Assembly (NCBI RefSeq): GCF_017876315.1
Contig: NZ_JAGINU010000001.1
Location: 1,984,001-2,048,000, forward strand
DNA: 64,000 nucleotides
Direction: 5' to 3'
Source of the DNA: Pseudonocardia parietis
GTDB lineage: Bacteria; Actinomycetota; Actinomycetes; Mycobacteriales; Pseudonocardiaceae
The translations under genes and the position numbers were made by a program. Under the pieces are notes generated by a model. The model was given only the letters and a program-made list of their open reading frames with translations, searched no databases and had not been told where the DNA came from. Positions 8,337 to 16,455 of the stretch are shown here, one piece after another. Within the stretch, counting starts at the first letter, position 1. The number at the start of each line of letters is the position of its first letter.

Positions 8337-8960
8337 GTGGCGAGAATTCGCCTGTTGCCTGCGGAGGAGTTCCCGGAGGACCTGCGGGCCGAGCTGGCGG
8401 CGGACTCACGGACGCCGCTCGAGCTGGGCAACCTGCGGTTCTACGCGCACCGCCCCGAGCTGGCGCGCGCCTACGCGACCTACATGGGCGAGCTGCGCCG
8501 GCCGGGACTGCTCTCGAGGCGGCTCGTCGAGCTGGTGCGGCTGCGCGTCGCGTTCCACAACCAGTGCCGCAGCTGCATGGCGGTGCGCTATGCGGACGCC
8601 GCGGACGAGGGGGTCGACGAGAACCTCGTCTGCCAGCTGGCCGGGCCCGACGAGGCGCCGGACCTGACGGAGGCCGAGCGCGCCGCGCTGCGCTTCGCGG
8701 ACCGGATGGCGACCGACCACCTCAGCATCGACGACGCCACGATCGCCGACCTGGGCGCGCACTTCGCCGAGGCCGAGATCGTCGAGCTGGGTATGAACAT
8801 CGCTGCGTTCGTCGGCTACGGGCGGCTGTCGATGGCCTTCGACATGGTCGACGAGCTGCCGGAGCGGTTCCGCAGCACCTCCGGCGCGCTGGTGACCCAG
8901 TGGAACGCCGAGGGGGAGAGCGACAGCATCACGCTCGGCGCCACGAGGGCGCAGCGATGA
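8337..8960 (+). CDS. Carboxymuconolactone decarboxylase/AhpD-like protein
   Basis: A 207-residue all-alpha protein. The central LSRRLVELVRLRVAFHNQCRSCMAVRYADA contains the CxxC of AhpD-type peroxidase/disulfide proteins, followed by LTEAERAALRFADRMA, a typical CMD-family helix. Members act as alkylhydroperoxidases, lactone decarboxylases or redox scavengers, and the exact reaction is not evident. GTG 8337 has GAGGAGG a few bases upstream. It starts a run of overlapping genes (SDR, two-repeat protein, EthD) divergent from the Mo-hydroxylase operon. Confidence 0.8.
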   Translation: MARIRLLPAEEFPEDLRAELAADSRTPLELGNLRFYAHRPELARAYATYMGELRRPGLLSRRLVELVRLRVAFHNQCRSCMAVRYADAADEGVDENLVCQLAGPDEAPDLTEAERAALRFADRMATDHLSIDDATIADLGAHFAEAEIVELGMNIAAFVGYGRLSMAFDMVDELPERFRSTSGALVTQWNAEGESDSITLGATRAQR

Positions 8961-9775
8961 GCGCCGCGAGCGGGCCCCTGCCGTCGCTGGACGACCGGGT
9001 GGTCGTGGTGACGGGTGCCGGACAGGGCCTCGGTGAGGCGACGGCACGCACGATCGCCGTCCTGGGTGGCGCGGTGGTCGTGCTCGACTGCGACCCGGGT
9101 GCCGCCGAGCGGGTCGCGGGGGAGATCGCCGAGTCCGGTGCGCGGACCCTCGCGGTCACCGCCGACGTCGCCGACGAACCCTCGATGGAGGCCGCCGCGG
9201 CCCGGGTCGCCGAGCGCTTCGGGCGGGTGGACGGCCTCGTCGCCAACGCCGGGGTGATCAGCTGGACGCCGGTCGAGGAGCTCGACGTCGCCGAGTGGGA
9301 CCGGGTGATGGCGATCAACGCGCGCGGGCTGTTCCTGGGCGCCAAGCACTTCGGCCCGCACATGCTGGCCCGGCGCTCGGGCAGCGTCGTCACCGTGTCC
9401 TCGGTCGCGGGCACCGTGCCCGAGGCCCGGTCCGGCGCGTACTCGGTGAGCAAGGCGGCGGCGATCATGTTCGCCCGCCAGCTCGCCGTCGAGTGGGGGC
9501 CGCGCGGGATCCGCAGCAACGCCGTGAGCCCGGGGATCATGCGCACCCCGATGGCGGAGCGGTTCAACTCCGATCCGGAGGCCCTGCGGCGCAGGCTGGA
9601 GATGATCGCCAGCCGGCGGATCGGCGACCCCGCGGAGGTCGGGGCCGTCATCGCCTTCCTGCTCTCCGACGCCGCCAGCTTCGTCAACGGGCAGAACCTC
9701 GAGGTGGACGGCGGGATGATGCAGATGCTGATCGACATCCTGCCCCGCCCGGGGGTGCCGGAGGTCCGCACGTGA
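8957..9775 (+). CDS. Short-chain dehydrogenase/reductase (SDR)
   Basis: A 272-residue classical SDR. VVTGAGQGLGEA is the nucleotide loop, followed by NAGVI and a catalytic Ser-Tyr-x3-Lys set (TVSSVAG...YSVSKAA). LEVDGGMM closes the fold. It probably oxidises an alcohol produced by the oxygenases or reduces a ketone. The ATG overlaps the previous stop by ATGA, and its own stop overlaps the next GTG, so it is translationally coupled on both sides. Confidence 0.88.
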   Translation: MSAASGPLPSLDDRVVVVTGAGQGLGEATARTIAVLGGAVVVLDCDPGAAERVAGEIAESGARTLAVTADVADEPSMEAAAARVAERFGRVDGLVANAGVISWTPVEELDVAEWDRVMAINARGLFLGAKHFGPHMLARRSGSVVTVSSVAGTVPEARSGAYSVSKAAAIMFARQLAVEWGPRGIRSNAVSPGIMRTPMAERFNSDPEALRRRLEMIASRRIGDPAEVGAVIAFLLSDAASFVNGQNLEVDGGMMQMLIDILPRPGVPEVRT

Positions 9776-10638
9776 GTGGACCGGCGGACGGGCTGCCGGA
9801 GGGCTCGGGCGACCTGCAGACCGTGGTGGCCGAGGAGGAGCGCGGCCGGGTGGTGGCCATCGACTCGGCCTACCACGTGGACGACCGCAACACCGGTCGC
9901 GACGTCGTGATCAGCGCGTCCTACTCGGGGGTGCTGCCCGCCCGGTTCGTCGCCGACCTCCGCCCACGCGCCGCGATCGGGCTGGACTGCGGGATCGGGC
10001 CGGACGGTGCGGGCATCGCAGGCCTGTGGTTCTACGAGGCCCTCGGCATCCCGGCCGCGACCGCCGACGTGGCGGGCATCCTGCTCGGCGACGGCGTCGA
10101 CGTGCACCGCAACGGCGTGCTGAGCCGGGTCAACGCCCCGGCGCTCGCCTGCGGGGTACATCCGGGGATGCCGGTGGCCGAGGCCGCGGTGCGGCTGCTG
10201 CGCACCGACCCCGTCACGCACGCGCCCCAGGAGATCACCAACCGCGAGGTGATGGAGGAGGGCCCGGACGGTCGCGCCGTGGTCTGCACGGACTCGATCG
10301 CCTTCGGGACCCCCGCGGACACCGGTCGGTCGGTACTGGTCACCGCCGGGCACACCGGCCGCAGCGCGGTGCCCTACCTGCGCTCGGTCCGGCCGTGGGG
10401 GTTCATCTGCTCCGACGGCGGACGTGGTCGCGAGGACTCCGGGATGGCCGGGCTGGTTCTGGTCGAGCCGGACGGGCTCGCCGGTGCCACCGTCGACGCG
10501 CGCACGGCCCGGATGGGCGACGGGCTCTCCACCTACCACGACGGCGTGATCAGCGCGGCCAACGTGCATGCCAGGGCGTGCGGTGTGGAGGTCGGGATGC
10601 CCGCCGCTGCGGCGGCGCACCTGCTCCTGGTTCGATGA
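9772..10638 (+). CDS. Two-repeat protein of unknown function (paralogue 1)
   Basis: A 288-residue protein I do not recognise. It is an internal duplication: residues 31-143 and 174-286 align without gaps over 113 positions, with about 43 identities by hand count. Shared landmarks are DS, NTGRDVV/DTGRSVL, RP, the GI..GIAGL loop, GDG, the ALACGVHPGMP/ARACGVEVGMP segment and a final LL. Conserved Asp, Cys, Asn and His suggest an enzyme or pocket protein rather than a structural one. A second copy lies at 22519-23385. GTG 9772 overlaps the SDR stop and its stop overlaps the EthD gene ATG, so it belongs to this catabolic operon. No signal peptide or membrane segment is seen. Confidence 0.75.
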   Translation: MSGPADGLPEGSGDLQTVVAEEERGRVVAIDSAYHVDDRNTGRDVVISASYSGVLPARFVADLRPRAAIGLDCGIGPDGAGIAGLWFYEALGIPAATADVAGILLGDGVDVHRNGVLSRVNAPALACGVHPGMPVAEAAVRLLRTDPVTHAPQEITNREVMEEGPDGRAVVCTDSIAFGTPADTGRSVLVTAGHTGRSAVPYLRSVRPWGFICSDGGRGREDSGMAGLVLVEPDGLAGATVDARTARMGDGLSTYHDGVISAANVHARACGVEVGMPAAAAAHLLLVR

Positions 10639-11288
10639 TCACCCGGTTCGGGCTGGCCCCGCGGCGCGACGGGCTCACCGTCGCGCAGTTCCAGGAACAC
10701 TGGCGCGAGCGGCACGGGCCGATCATCGGTGTGCTGCCCGGGCTGCGGCGGTACTGGCAGAACCACACGATCACCGGCGAGCAGCCGTGGCCGGGCTTCG
10801 ACGCCTGCTCGGAGATGGACGCCGACGACGTGGCGGCCTTCGAGGCGGTGTTCGCGCACCCGCACTACCTGGATGCGGGCCGGGCCGACGAGCAGCGCTT
10901 CGTCGACCGGTCGCACGGCGGTGCGGTGCTCACCCGGAGGCTCGGCGCGCGCCCGGCCGGCCGCCCCGCCCCGGTCCGGCTGCTCACCTTCCTGCGGGCG
11001 GCGCCCGGCTGCGGTCCCGATCCGCTGGCCACGGTGCTCGGCCGCCCCGGCCGGGGCGGTGGGGCGGTCGCGGCAGAGGCGTTCGTCGCCGTCGACGGGC
11101 AGCCGGACCCGGTGTTCGACGCGGTGGAGGCACTGTGGTTCGCCGACGTCGCCGCTGCCCGGTCCTACGTGTGCTCACCCGCGGCCGAGGACGACCGGGC
11201 GGCCCTCGGCCGCCTGGTCCGGGGAACGGAGCGCCTGGTCGTCACCGTCCACGTCGTGCGTCGTCCCGATCCGGTCCACCCCGGATGA
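10635..11288 (+). CDS. EthD-domain protein, apparently two-domain
   Basis: A 217-residue protein. The first half (ITRFGLAPRRDGLTVAQFQEHWRERHGP, then FDACSEMDADDVAAFEAVF) is a typical EthD/dimeric alpha-beta barrel domain. The second half (VRLLTFLRAAPG...VEALWFADVAAARSYV) looks like a degenerate copy of the same fold. EthD proteins accompany P450 systems such as ether degradation and often act on reactive ring intermediates, but the exact role is not known. ATG 10635 overlaps the preceding stop by 4 bp. Confidence 0.75.
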   Translation: MITRFGLAPRRDGLTVAQFQEHWRERHGPIIGVLPGLRRYWQNHTITGEQPWPGFDACSEMDADDVAAFEAVFAHPHYLDAGRADEQRFVDRSHGGAVLTRRLGARPAGRPAPVRLLTFLRAAPGCGPDPLATVLGRPGRGGGAVAAEAFVAVDGQPDPVFDAVEALWFADVAAARSYVCSPAAEDDRAALGRLVRGTERLVVTVHVVRRPDPVHPG

Positions 11289-11325
11289 CGTTCCATCACC
11301 ACATCACCACATCACGAGGAGAGTC

Positions 11326-11760
11326 ATGAGGACCCAGCACCAGCCGATCATGGGCGGCGTCGGCGGCCGCTCCCGCATCGCCGACAACGAGTGGCACTAC
11401 CTCGCCGACCCGGAGCAGAACCCCGAGTTCTTCGAGCACATGACCGAGCCGGTGCAGGTGCAGTTCCTGGGCAAGAACTGGGACGAGGGCCCCTGGATCA
11501 TGCCGAACAAGTTCGGCCCGGGGGTGAAGGCCGACCGGCACGCGCACAACCACGCGACGATCTACTACATCACCAAGGGCTCGATGACCTTCAACGACGG
11601 CTCGGGCTGGTACCAGGAGGGCGACCTGCGCTGGATCGAGGCCTTCAACGAGTACGGGCCGGAGGAAGCCGGTCCGGACGGGGTCGAGTTCCTGCTGATC
11701 TCGGCCGGACCGATCGACGTGCTCTGGGAGGACGGCGACCACCACATCGTGAAGGGGTGA
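11326..11760 (+). CDS. Cupin-domain protein
   Basis: A 144-residue single cupin. ADRHAHNHATIYYITKGSM supplies the first cupin motif with metal-binding His residues, and WIEAFNEYGPEEAG lies where the second motif is expected. Small cupins in catabolic clusters can be dioxygenases, isomerases or ligand binders. ATG 11326 follows a clear GAGGAGAG ribosome site. It ends the operon that starts at 8337 and is convergent with the SnoaL-like gene. Confidence 0.8.
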   Translation: MRTQHQPIMGGVGGRSRIADNEWHYLADPEQNPEFFEHMTEPVQVQFLGKNWDEGPWIMPNKFGPGVKADRHAHNHATIYYITKGSMTFNDGSGWYQEGDLRWIEAFNEYGPEEAGPDGVEFLLISAGPIDVLWEDGDHHIVKG

Positions 11761-11775
11761 GCCGGGCCGGGTCGC

Positions 11776-12321
11776 TCAGGCCCGCGAGCTCTCGTAGGCC
11801 TTCCAGGTCGGCAGCGTCTCCGGGATGTCGGCCTCGAGCGGCTCGGTGCCGGGCCAGCGCTTCCGCAGCCGCCCGGAGAGCACGTCCGGCAGCTCGGACA
11901 GCGGCGCCGCGTAGAGCTGCAGGGCGCGCCGGGACACGAACTTCCAGCGCCCCTCCTCCCGCCGGTAGGAGTCCAGGTAGCGCAGCGCGACCACGAACGG
12001 GGTCGGGCCGATCGCCAGCTCGGCGTGCGCGGACACGACGCCGGTCGCGGTGTCCGGGCCGGTGAACTCGATCGTGTGGCTGTGCGGGTAGTGGTAGGTC
12101 ATCCCGTAGCGGTCGAGCTGGCGACGGTAGTAGTCGAGTACCGGGCCCCGGCCGCTGATCGGACCGTCGGTCGAGTCGAAGACGGCGTCGCCGGTGTAGA
12201 GGTCGGCGATGCCGTCGATGTCGCGGTCGTCGATCCGGTGGCCGTAGACCGCCACCAGCTCCTGCAGCTCGGCCCGGTCCTCCAGCTGCTTGATCCTGCT
12301 CTCCAGCGTCTGATCTGTCAT
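11776..12321 (-). CDS. SnoaL-like (NTF2-fold) protein
   Basis: A 181-residue alpha+beta protein. It has the polyketide-cyclase/SnoaL_4 signature: ELQELVAVYGHRIDDRDIDGIADLYTGDAVFDS, then the PHSHTIEFTG and WKFVSRRAL strands. NTF2-fold proteins in steroid and aromatic clusters act as isomerases, dehydratases or small oxygenase-like subunits. The ATG at 12321 (MTDQTLESRIKQLED) has GGGAGG upstream and is preferred over the in-frame ATG at 12363. An operator-like palindrome lies about 50 bp upstream. Confidence 0.8.
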   Translation of the reverse strand: MTDQTLESRIKQLEDRAELQELVAVYGHRIDDRDIDGIADLYTGDAVFDSTDGPISGRGPVLDYYRRQLDRYGMTYHYPHSHTIEFTGPDTATGVVSAHAELAIGPTPFVVALRYLDSYRREEGRWKFVSRRALQLYAAPLSELPDVLSGRLRKRWPGTEPLEADIPETLPTWKAYESSRA

Positions 12322-12370
12322 GGGGCGCCTCCCTGGGGTGCAACAGCTCGTCATCGAGGGCAATCAAGGG

Positions 12371-12382
12371 TGATGATAATCA
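12371..12382. promoter_or_regulatory. Palindromic operator candidate between SnoaL-like gene and P450
   Basis: TGATGATAATCA, matching the element at 8162 in 10 of 12 positions and sharing GG before and G after. The 246-bp gap between the divergent SnoaL-like and P450 genes also has an A-run and TATT at about 12441-12460, a plausible promoter for the P450 operon. Confidence 0.45.
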
Positions 12383-12567
12383 GCTTATCCAGTGCGTGGG
12401 GAGTCTCGCCGCGGAATCCGGACCGCGGTCGTGGGCGCCAGAAAAAAGGGTCATGGTATTCACCGTCAGGCCTTGAGTGGCCGGCGGCGACGGTGTACCC
12501 ATTGAGCTGATCCACCGAGCCGGCCCCGGCCTCCCGGCGCGTTCCGGCCCAGTTCTCTGGAGGACCG

Positions 12568-13797
12568 ATGACCACGACCGGATCCCGGCCGCTCGCCGAG
12601 CTCGAGTCGTTCGCCGCCGGCACGACGGACATCGACCCCTACCCGCGCTACGCGCGGCTGCGGGAGACCTCCCCCGTCGTGTACAGCGACGCGTTGCAGG
12701 CCTGGCTGGTGACCCGGTGGGCCGACGTCACCCGTTGCTTCAAGGAGTCCGCGTCGTTCGGCCCGATGGCGTCGGGGTCCGGCAGCAGCGGCATCTACGG
12801 CCGCACGATCCTGCACATGACCGGAGACGAGCACCGCCGCAAGGCGGCGATCGTCGCCCGCCGCATCCGCAACCGGCGCGAGCTGCGCGGCGCGCTGGGC
12901 GACCGGGTCCGGGTGCTGGTCGAGGAGCTGGGTTCGGACCTGCCCGCGGCGCCGGAGACGGTCGACGTCCGCGCCGGGCTGACCGCCCCGCTGCCGCTGA
13001 CCGTGATCGCCGAGCTGATGACGATGCACGAGGTCGACGTCTTCCCCCGCTGGTGCCACGACCTCGCCGCGGCGAGCGTGTCGAACGTGAACCGCGACCC
13101 GCAGGTGCACGCCCGCGGGGTGCGCGCGCGTGACGGCATCGACGCCTGGCTCGCCCCGGCGATCGAACGCACCCGCGCCGAGCCGGGTGAGAACCTGCTC
13201 TCCGACCTGTGCACCGTGGAGTACGAGGGACAGCGGCTCGCCGACGCCGAGATCACCAGCAACACCGCCTTCTTCCTCGCCGCCGGTATCGAGACGACCG
13301 ACCGCGCCCTGGTCAACCTGCTCGGCGGCCTGGCCGACGACCCCGGGCAGTGGGAGCGGCTGCGGGCCGAGCCGGCACTGGTGCCCTCGGCGGTCGCCGA
13401 GGGACTGCGCTGGAAGGCGCCGGTGCAGGGTTCGGTCCGCCAGGCCCTGGTCGACGTCGACCTCGGGGGTGTGCCGATCGCGGCGGGCGAGAAGCTGATC
13501 CTGCTGCTCGGCGCGGCGAACCGCGACCCCGAGGTGTTCGGCGACCCGGACACCTTCGACGTCGCCCGGTTCGCCGACGACGCCGGCCCGCAGTTCACCC
13601 CGGTCGGGCCGATGCGCTCGTTCGGCGGTGGCGAGCACACCTGCTCGGGCTCGCTGCTGGCGAAGCTGGAGATGGAAGCCGCCCTGACGCATCTGCTCGG
13701 GCGCTACCGCCGGATCGTCCCCGCCGGGGACCGGCCGGCCGACGCCGGGTTCATGTTGCGGTCCGCACCCGCGCTGCCCCTGCAGCTGCACCCCTGA
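12568..13797 (+). CDS. Cytochrome P450 (CYP C), canonical
   Basis: A 409-residue P450 with the full set of motifs. The I-helix is FFLAAGIETTDRAL (acid-alcohol pair intact), ExxR is EGLR, and the heme loop FGGGEHTCSG has Cys at about 359. It is unlike the other P450s here, so it is probably a separate family. ATG 12568 has TCTGGAGGA just upstream. It heads a set with an SDR and a KstD-like dehydrogenase on the same strand, consistent with hydroxylation, alcohol oxidation, then ring desaturation. Confidence 0.92.
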   Translation: MTTTGSRPLAELESFAAGTTDIDPYPRYARLRETSPVVYSDALQAWLVTRWADVTRCFKESASFGPMASGSGSSGIYGRTILHMTGDEHRRKAAIVARRIRNRRELRGALGDRVRVLVEELGSDLPAAPETVDVRAGLTAPLPLTVIAELMTMHEVDVFPRWCHDLAAASVSNVNRDPQVHARGVRARDGIDAWLAPAIERTRAEPGENLLSDLCTVEYEGQRLADAEITSNTAFFLAAGIETTDRALVNLLGGLADDPGQWERLRAEPALVPSAVAEGLRWKAPVQGSVRQALVDVDLGGVPIAAGEKLILLLGAANRDPEVFGDPDTFDVARFADDAGPQFTPVGPMRSFGGGEHTCSGSLLAKLEMEAALTHLLGRYRRIVPAGDRPADAGFMLRSAPALPLQLHP

Positions 13798-13825
13798 ACC
13801 GCACGACGCAGACGAGGAGATCGAC

Positions 13826-14620
13826 ATGACGCGGCTGGCCGGCAAGCGAACGGTGATCACCGGAGCGGGCTCGGGGATCGGGCGGGGCATCGCCCTGCGG
13901 TTCGGCGAGTTCGGGGCGTCGGTGCTGTGCGCCGACCGCGACCTCGGGGCCGCCGAGGCGGTGGCCGCGGAGGTCACCGAGCGGGGCGGGATCGCACGGG
14001 CCAGCCGGACCGACGTCGCGGTGGAGGCCGACGCGGAGCGGATGGTCGGCGAGTGCGTCGCGGCGTTCGGCGGGCTCGACGTGCTCGTCGCCAACGCCGG
14101 CATCCCCGGCGTCGGTACCGGCGCCGACACCTCGCTCGAGGACTGGCAGCGCGTCATCGGCGTCAACCTGACCGGGGTCTTCCTCTCCGACAAGTACGCG
14201 TTGCGCCAGATCCGGGCGCAGGGGACCGGCGGGTCGATCATCAACCAGGCCAGCGTCGGCGGGCTGATCGGCGTCGCGGGCATCGCGCCCTACGCGGCGG
14301 CCAAGGCCGGCGTGATCGGCCTGACCCGCCAGCTCGCCGCCGAGTACGGGCCGGAGTCCATCCGGGTCAACGCGCTGTGCCCCGGCACGGTGCCGACCCC
14401 GCTGGTCCGGGCGACCTACGCCGAGCGCGGCGGGTTCGGCACGAACACCGGAGAGACGCCCGAGGAGGCCCTCGAGCTGCAACGCCTCCGCCGGTTCCCG
14501 CTCGGCAGGCTCGGGACCGAGGACGACATCGCGATGGCGGTGGTCTACCTCGCGAGCGACGAGTCGACCTGGGTCACCGGGCAGGCCTGGGCGGTCGACG
14601 GCGGGCAGACCGCCATCTGA
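13826..14620 (+). CDS. Short-chain dehydrogenase/reductase (SDR)
   Basis: A 264-residue classical SDR: TVITGAGSGIGRG nucleotide loop, NAGIPG, and catalytic YAAAKAG following NQASVGG. GQAWAVDGGQ is the usual C-terminal signature. It starts 28 bp after the P450 with GAGGAG upstream and probably oxidises the hydroxyl that the P450 introduces. NAD preference is suggested by the acidic residue in CADRD at the end of beta-2. Confidence 0.9.
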   Translation: MTRLAGKRTVITGAGSGIGRGIALRFGEFGASVLCADRDLGAAEAVAAEVTERGGIARASRTDVAVEADAERMVGECVAAFGGLDVLVANAGIPGVGTGADTSLEDWQRVIGVNLTGVFLSDKYALRQIRAQGTGGSIINQASVGGLIGVAGIAPYAAAKAGVIGLTRQLAAEYGPESIRVNALCPGTVPTPLVRATYAERGGFGTNTGETPEEALELQRLRRFPLGRLGTEDDIAMAVVYLASDESTWVTGQAWAVDGGQTAI

Positions 14621-14624
14621 GCCC

Positions 14625-14657
14625 GCCGCGCCCGGCGCGCACCTGCTCCGGCGCGGC
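14625..14657. terminator. Hairpin after the SDR gene
   Basis: GCCGCGCC (14625-14632) pairs exactly with GGCGCGGC (14650-14657) across a 17-base GC-rich loop, just after the SDR stop and before the GTG of the next gene. It may attenuate rather than end transcription, since the next gene points the same way. Confidence 0.35.
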
Positions 14658-14710
14658 TCACAGCGACCCGCCTGCACGACCGGGGTGGGCCCCGGGGAAA
14701 GGAGTGGACC

Positions 14711-16351
14711 GTGCGCGTGTGGAACGGAAGTCTCGACGAGGAGGACGGCTTCGACGTCGTCGTCGTCGGTTCGGGTGCGATCGGGCTGACGGCGGCGCTC
14801 GTCGCGGCCGACGCCGGGGCACGGGTGGCGGTACTGGAGAAGGCGCCCTACCTCGGCGGGACGGCCGCGGTCTCGGGCGGCATGCTCTGGGTGCCGATGA
14901 ACTCTGCGATGGGCGCGCTGGGCGTGTCCGACGACCGCGAGGACGCGCTGCGTTACCTGCGCGCGGTCACCGACGGGCGGACCGCCGACGACGTGCTGGC
15001 CGCGATCGTCGACCGCGGTCCCGACATGCTCGAGTTCCTGGAGCGGCGCGCGGGCCTGCGGATGGCCCCGATGCAGGACTTCCCCGACTACCACCCGGAG
15101 TGGGAGGGCGCGCACGCCGGTGGCCGCTCCCTCGACCCGGAGCTCTACGACAGCGCCCGGCTGGGTGAGCTGGCCGCGAGCCTGCGGCCGGACCCGCGGT
15201 TGCCGTTCACCATGCGGGAGTACGAGCAGTGGCGGATCTTCACCCGGTTCCCGGTCGAGGAGCTGCAGCGCCGCGCCGACTCGGGGCTCGTCGCGCGCGG
15301 CCGTGCCCTGGTCGGCCCGCTGCTCGAAGCGTGCGGCGGGGCCGGCGTCACGCTGGTGACCGGCTGCCCCGTCGACCGGCTGCGGGCCTCCGACGGCACC
15401 GTCACCGGGGTGACGGCCGGGGACCGGGAGATCGGCGCGCGGGCCGTCGTGCTGGCCTGCGGCGGCTTCGAGTGGTCGCCGGAGATGGTCGAGAACTTCC
15501 TCTCCGGGCCGGTGAGCGGCAGCTGCAGCCCGCCGCACAACACCGGCGACGGCATCCGGATGGCGGCGAAGGCGGGCGCGGCGCTGGGCTCCATGCGCGA
15601 GGCCTGGTGGGGGCCGATGGTGCTGGTCCCGGGCGACGAGACCGACGGCGCGCAGACCGCGACCCTGCTGCGGTTCGAGCGCACCGGCCCGCACACCGTG
15701 ATCGTGAACCGGCACGGCAGGCGGTTCGTCAACGAGGCCCACAACTACAACGACATGACCAAGGCGTTCCACCTGTTCGACCCGGGCGCCTACGACTACG
15801 CCAACCTGCCCGCCCATCTCGTCTTCGACGAGCACCACCTGCGCGAGTACGGGTTCCTGGCGCACCGCGCCGGCCGGCCCTCCCCGCCCTGGCTGCGGTC
15901 GGCGCCGACCCTCGGCGAGCTGGCCGGCCTGATCGGCGTCGACGCGGCGGCACTGACCGCGACGGTCGAGCGCTTCAACGAGCACGCCCGCGCCGGGGTC
16001 GACCCGGACTTCCGCCGCGGCGCCAGCGCCTACGACCGGTACTGGGGCGACCAGCACGCAGAGCATCCCGCGCTCGGCCCGGTCGACACCGCGCCGTACT
16101 ACGCCGTCGAGGTCGTCTCGGGCGTCATCGGGACCAAGGGCGGCGTCGTCACCGACGGCGAGGGCCGGGCCCTGGACCCGTTCGGTGAGCCCGTCCCCGG
16201 GCTCTACGCGGCGGGCAACACCACGGCGCACCCGATGGGCCCCGGCTACCCGGGCGCCGGCGCCACCCTCGGACCCGGCTCCACCATGGCCTTCGCCGCG
16301 GGGCACGCACTCGTCTCCCGGCTCGGACTGCGCCCCGCGGCGCGGACCTGA
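14711..16351 (+). CDS. FAD-dependent dehydrogenase, 3-ketosteroid-delta1-dehydrogenase-like
   Basis: A 546-residue flavoprotein. The N-terminal DVVVVGSGAIGLTAALVA is the Rossmann dinucleotide motif, with EKAPYLGGTAAVSGGMLW following as in KstD. The C-terminal GLYAAGNTTAHPMGPGYPGAG followed by ATLGPG is the family FAD loop. Relatives insert a double bond next to a ring ketone, typically in steroids and cyclohexenones. GTG 14711 has GGAAAGGAG upstream. The partial flavoprotein at the window start belongs to the same superfamily. The substrate is likely a cyclic ketone but is not shown by sequence alone. Confidence 0.88.
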   Translation: MRVWNGSLDEEDGFDVVVVGSGAIGLTAALVAADAGARVAVLEKAPYLGGTAAVSGGMLWVPMNSAMGALGVSDDREDALRYLRAVTDGRTADDVLAAIVDRGPDMLEFLERRAGLRMAPMQDFPDYHPEWEGAHAGGRSLDPELYDSARLGELAASLRPDPRLPFTMREYEQWRIFTRFPVEELQRRADSGLVARGRALVGPLLEACGGAGVTLVTGCPVDRLRASDGTVTGVTAGDREIGARAVVLACGGFEWSPEMVENFLSGPVSGSCSPPHNTGDGIRMAAKAGAALGSMREAWWGPMVLVPGDETDGAQTATLLRFERTGPHTVIVNRHGRRFVNEAHNYNDMTKAFHLFDPGAYDYANLPAHLVFDEHHLREYGFLAHRAGRPSPPWLRSAPTLGELAGLIGVDAAALTATVERFNEHARAGVDPDFRRGASAYDRYWGDQHAEHPALGPVDTAPYYAVEVVSGVIGTKGGVVTDGEGRALDPFGEPVPGLYAAGNTTAHPMGPGYPGAGATLGPGSTMAFAAGHALVSRLGLRPAART

Positions 16352-16393
16352 CCGGCCTTCCCGCGCGGTCGTCGGGCGCGTTCCGGGGGCCTT

Positions 16394-16435
16394 CCTCACA
16401 CTCCATTGTGAGGCGAATCTATGTATATAATAATC
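16394..16435. promoter_or_regulatory. Inverted repeat and AT-rich promoter before the thiolase gene
   Basis: CCTCACA (16394-16400) and TGTGAGG (16407-16413) form a perfect 7-bp inverted repeat with a 6-base spacer. It is followed by a very AT-rich stretch holding TATAAT (16426-16431) and ATAATAATC (16427-16435), the complement of which shares GATTATTAT with the operator at 8162. The layout suggests an operator next to a strong -10 for the 16456 operon. Confidence 0.45.
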
Positions 16436-16455
16436 CTGAGAACTTGGGAGGTGTG

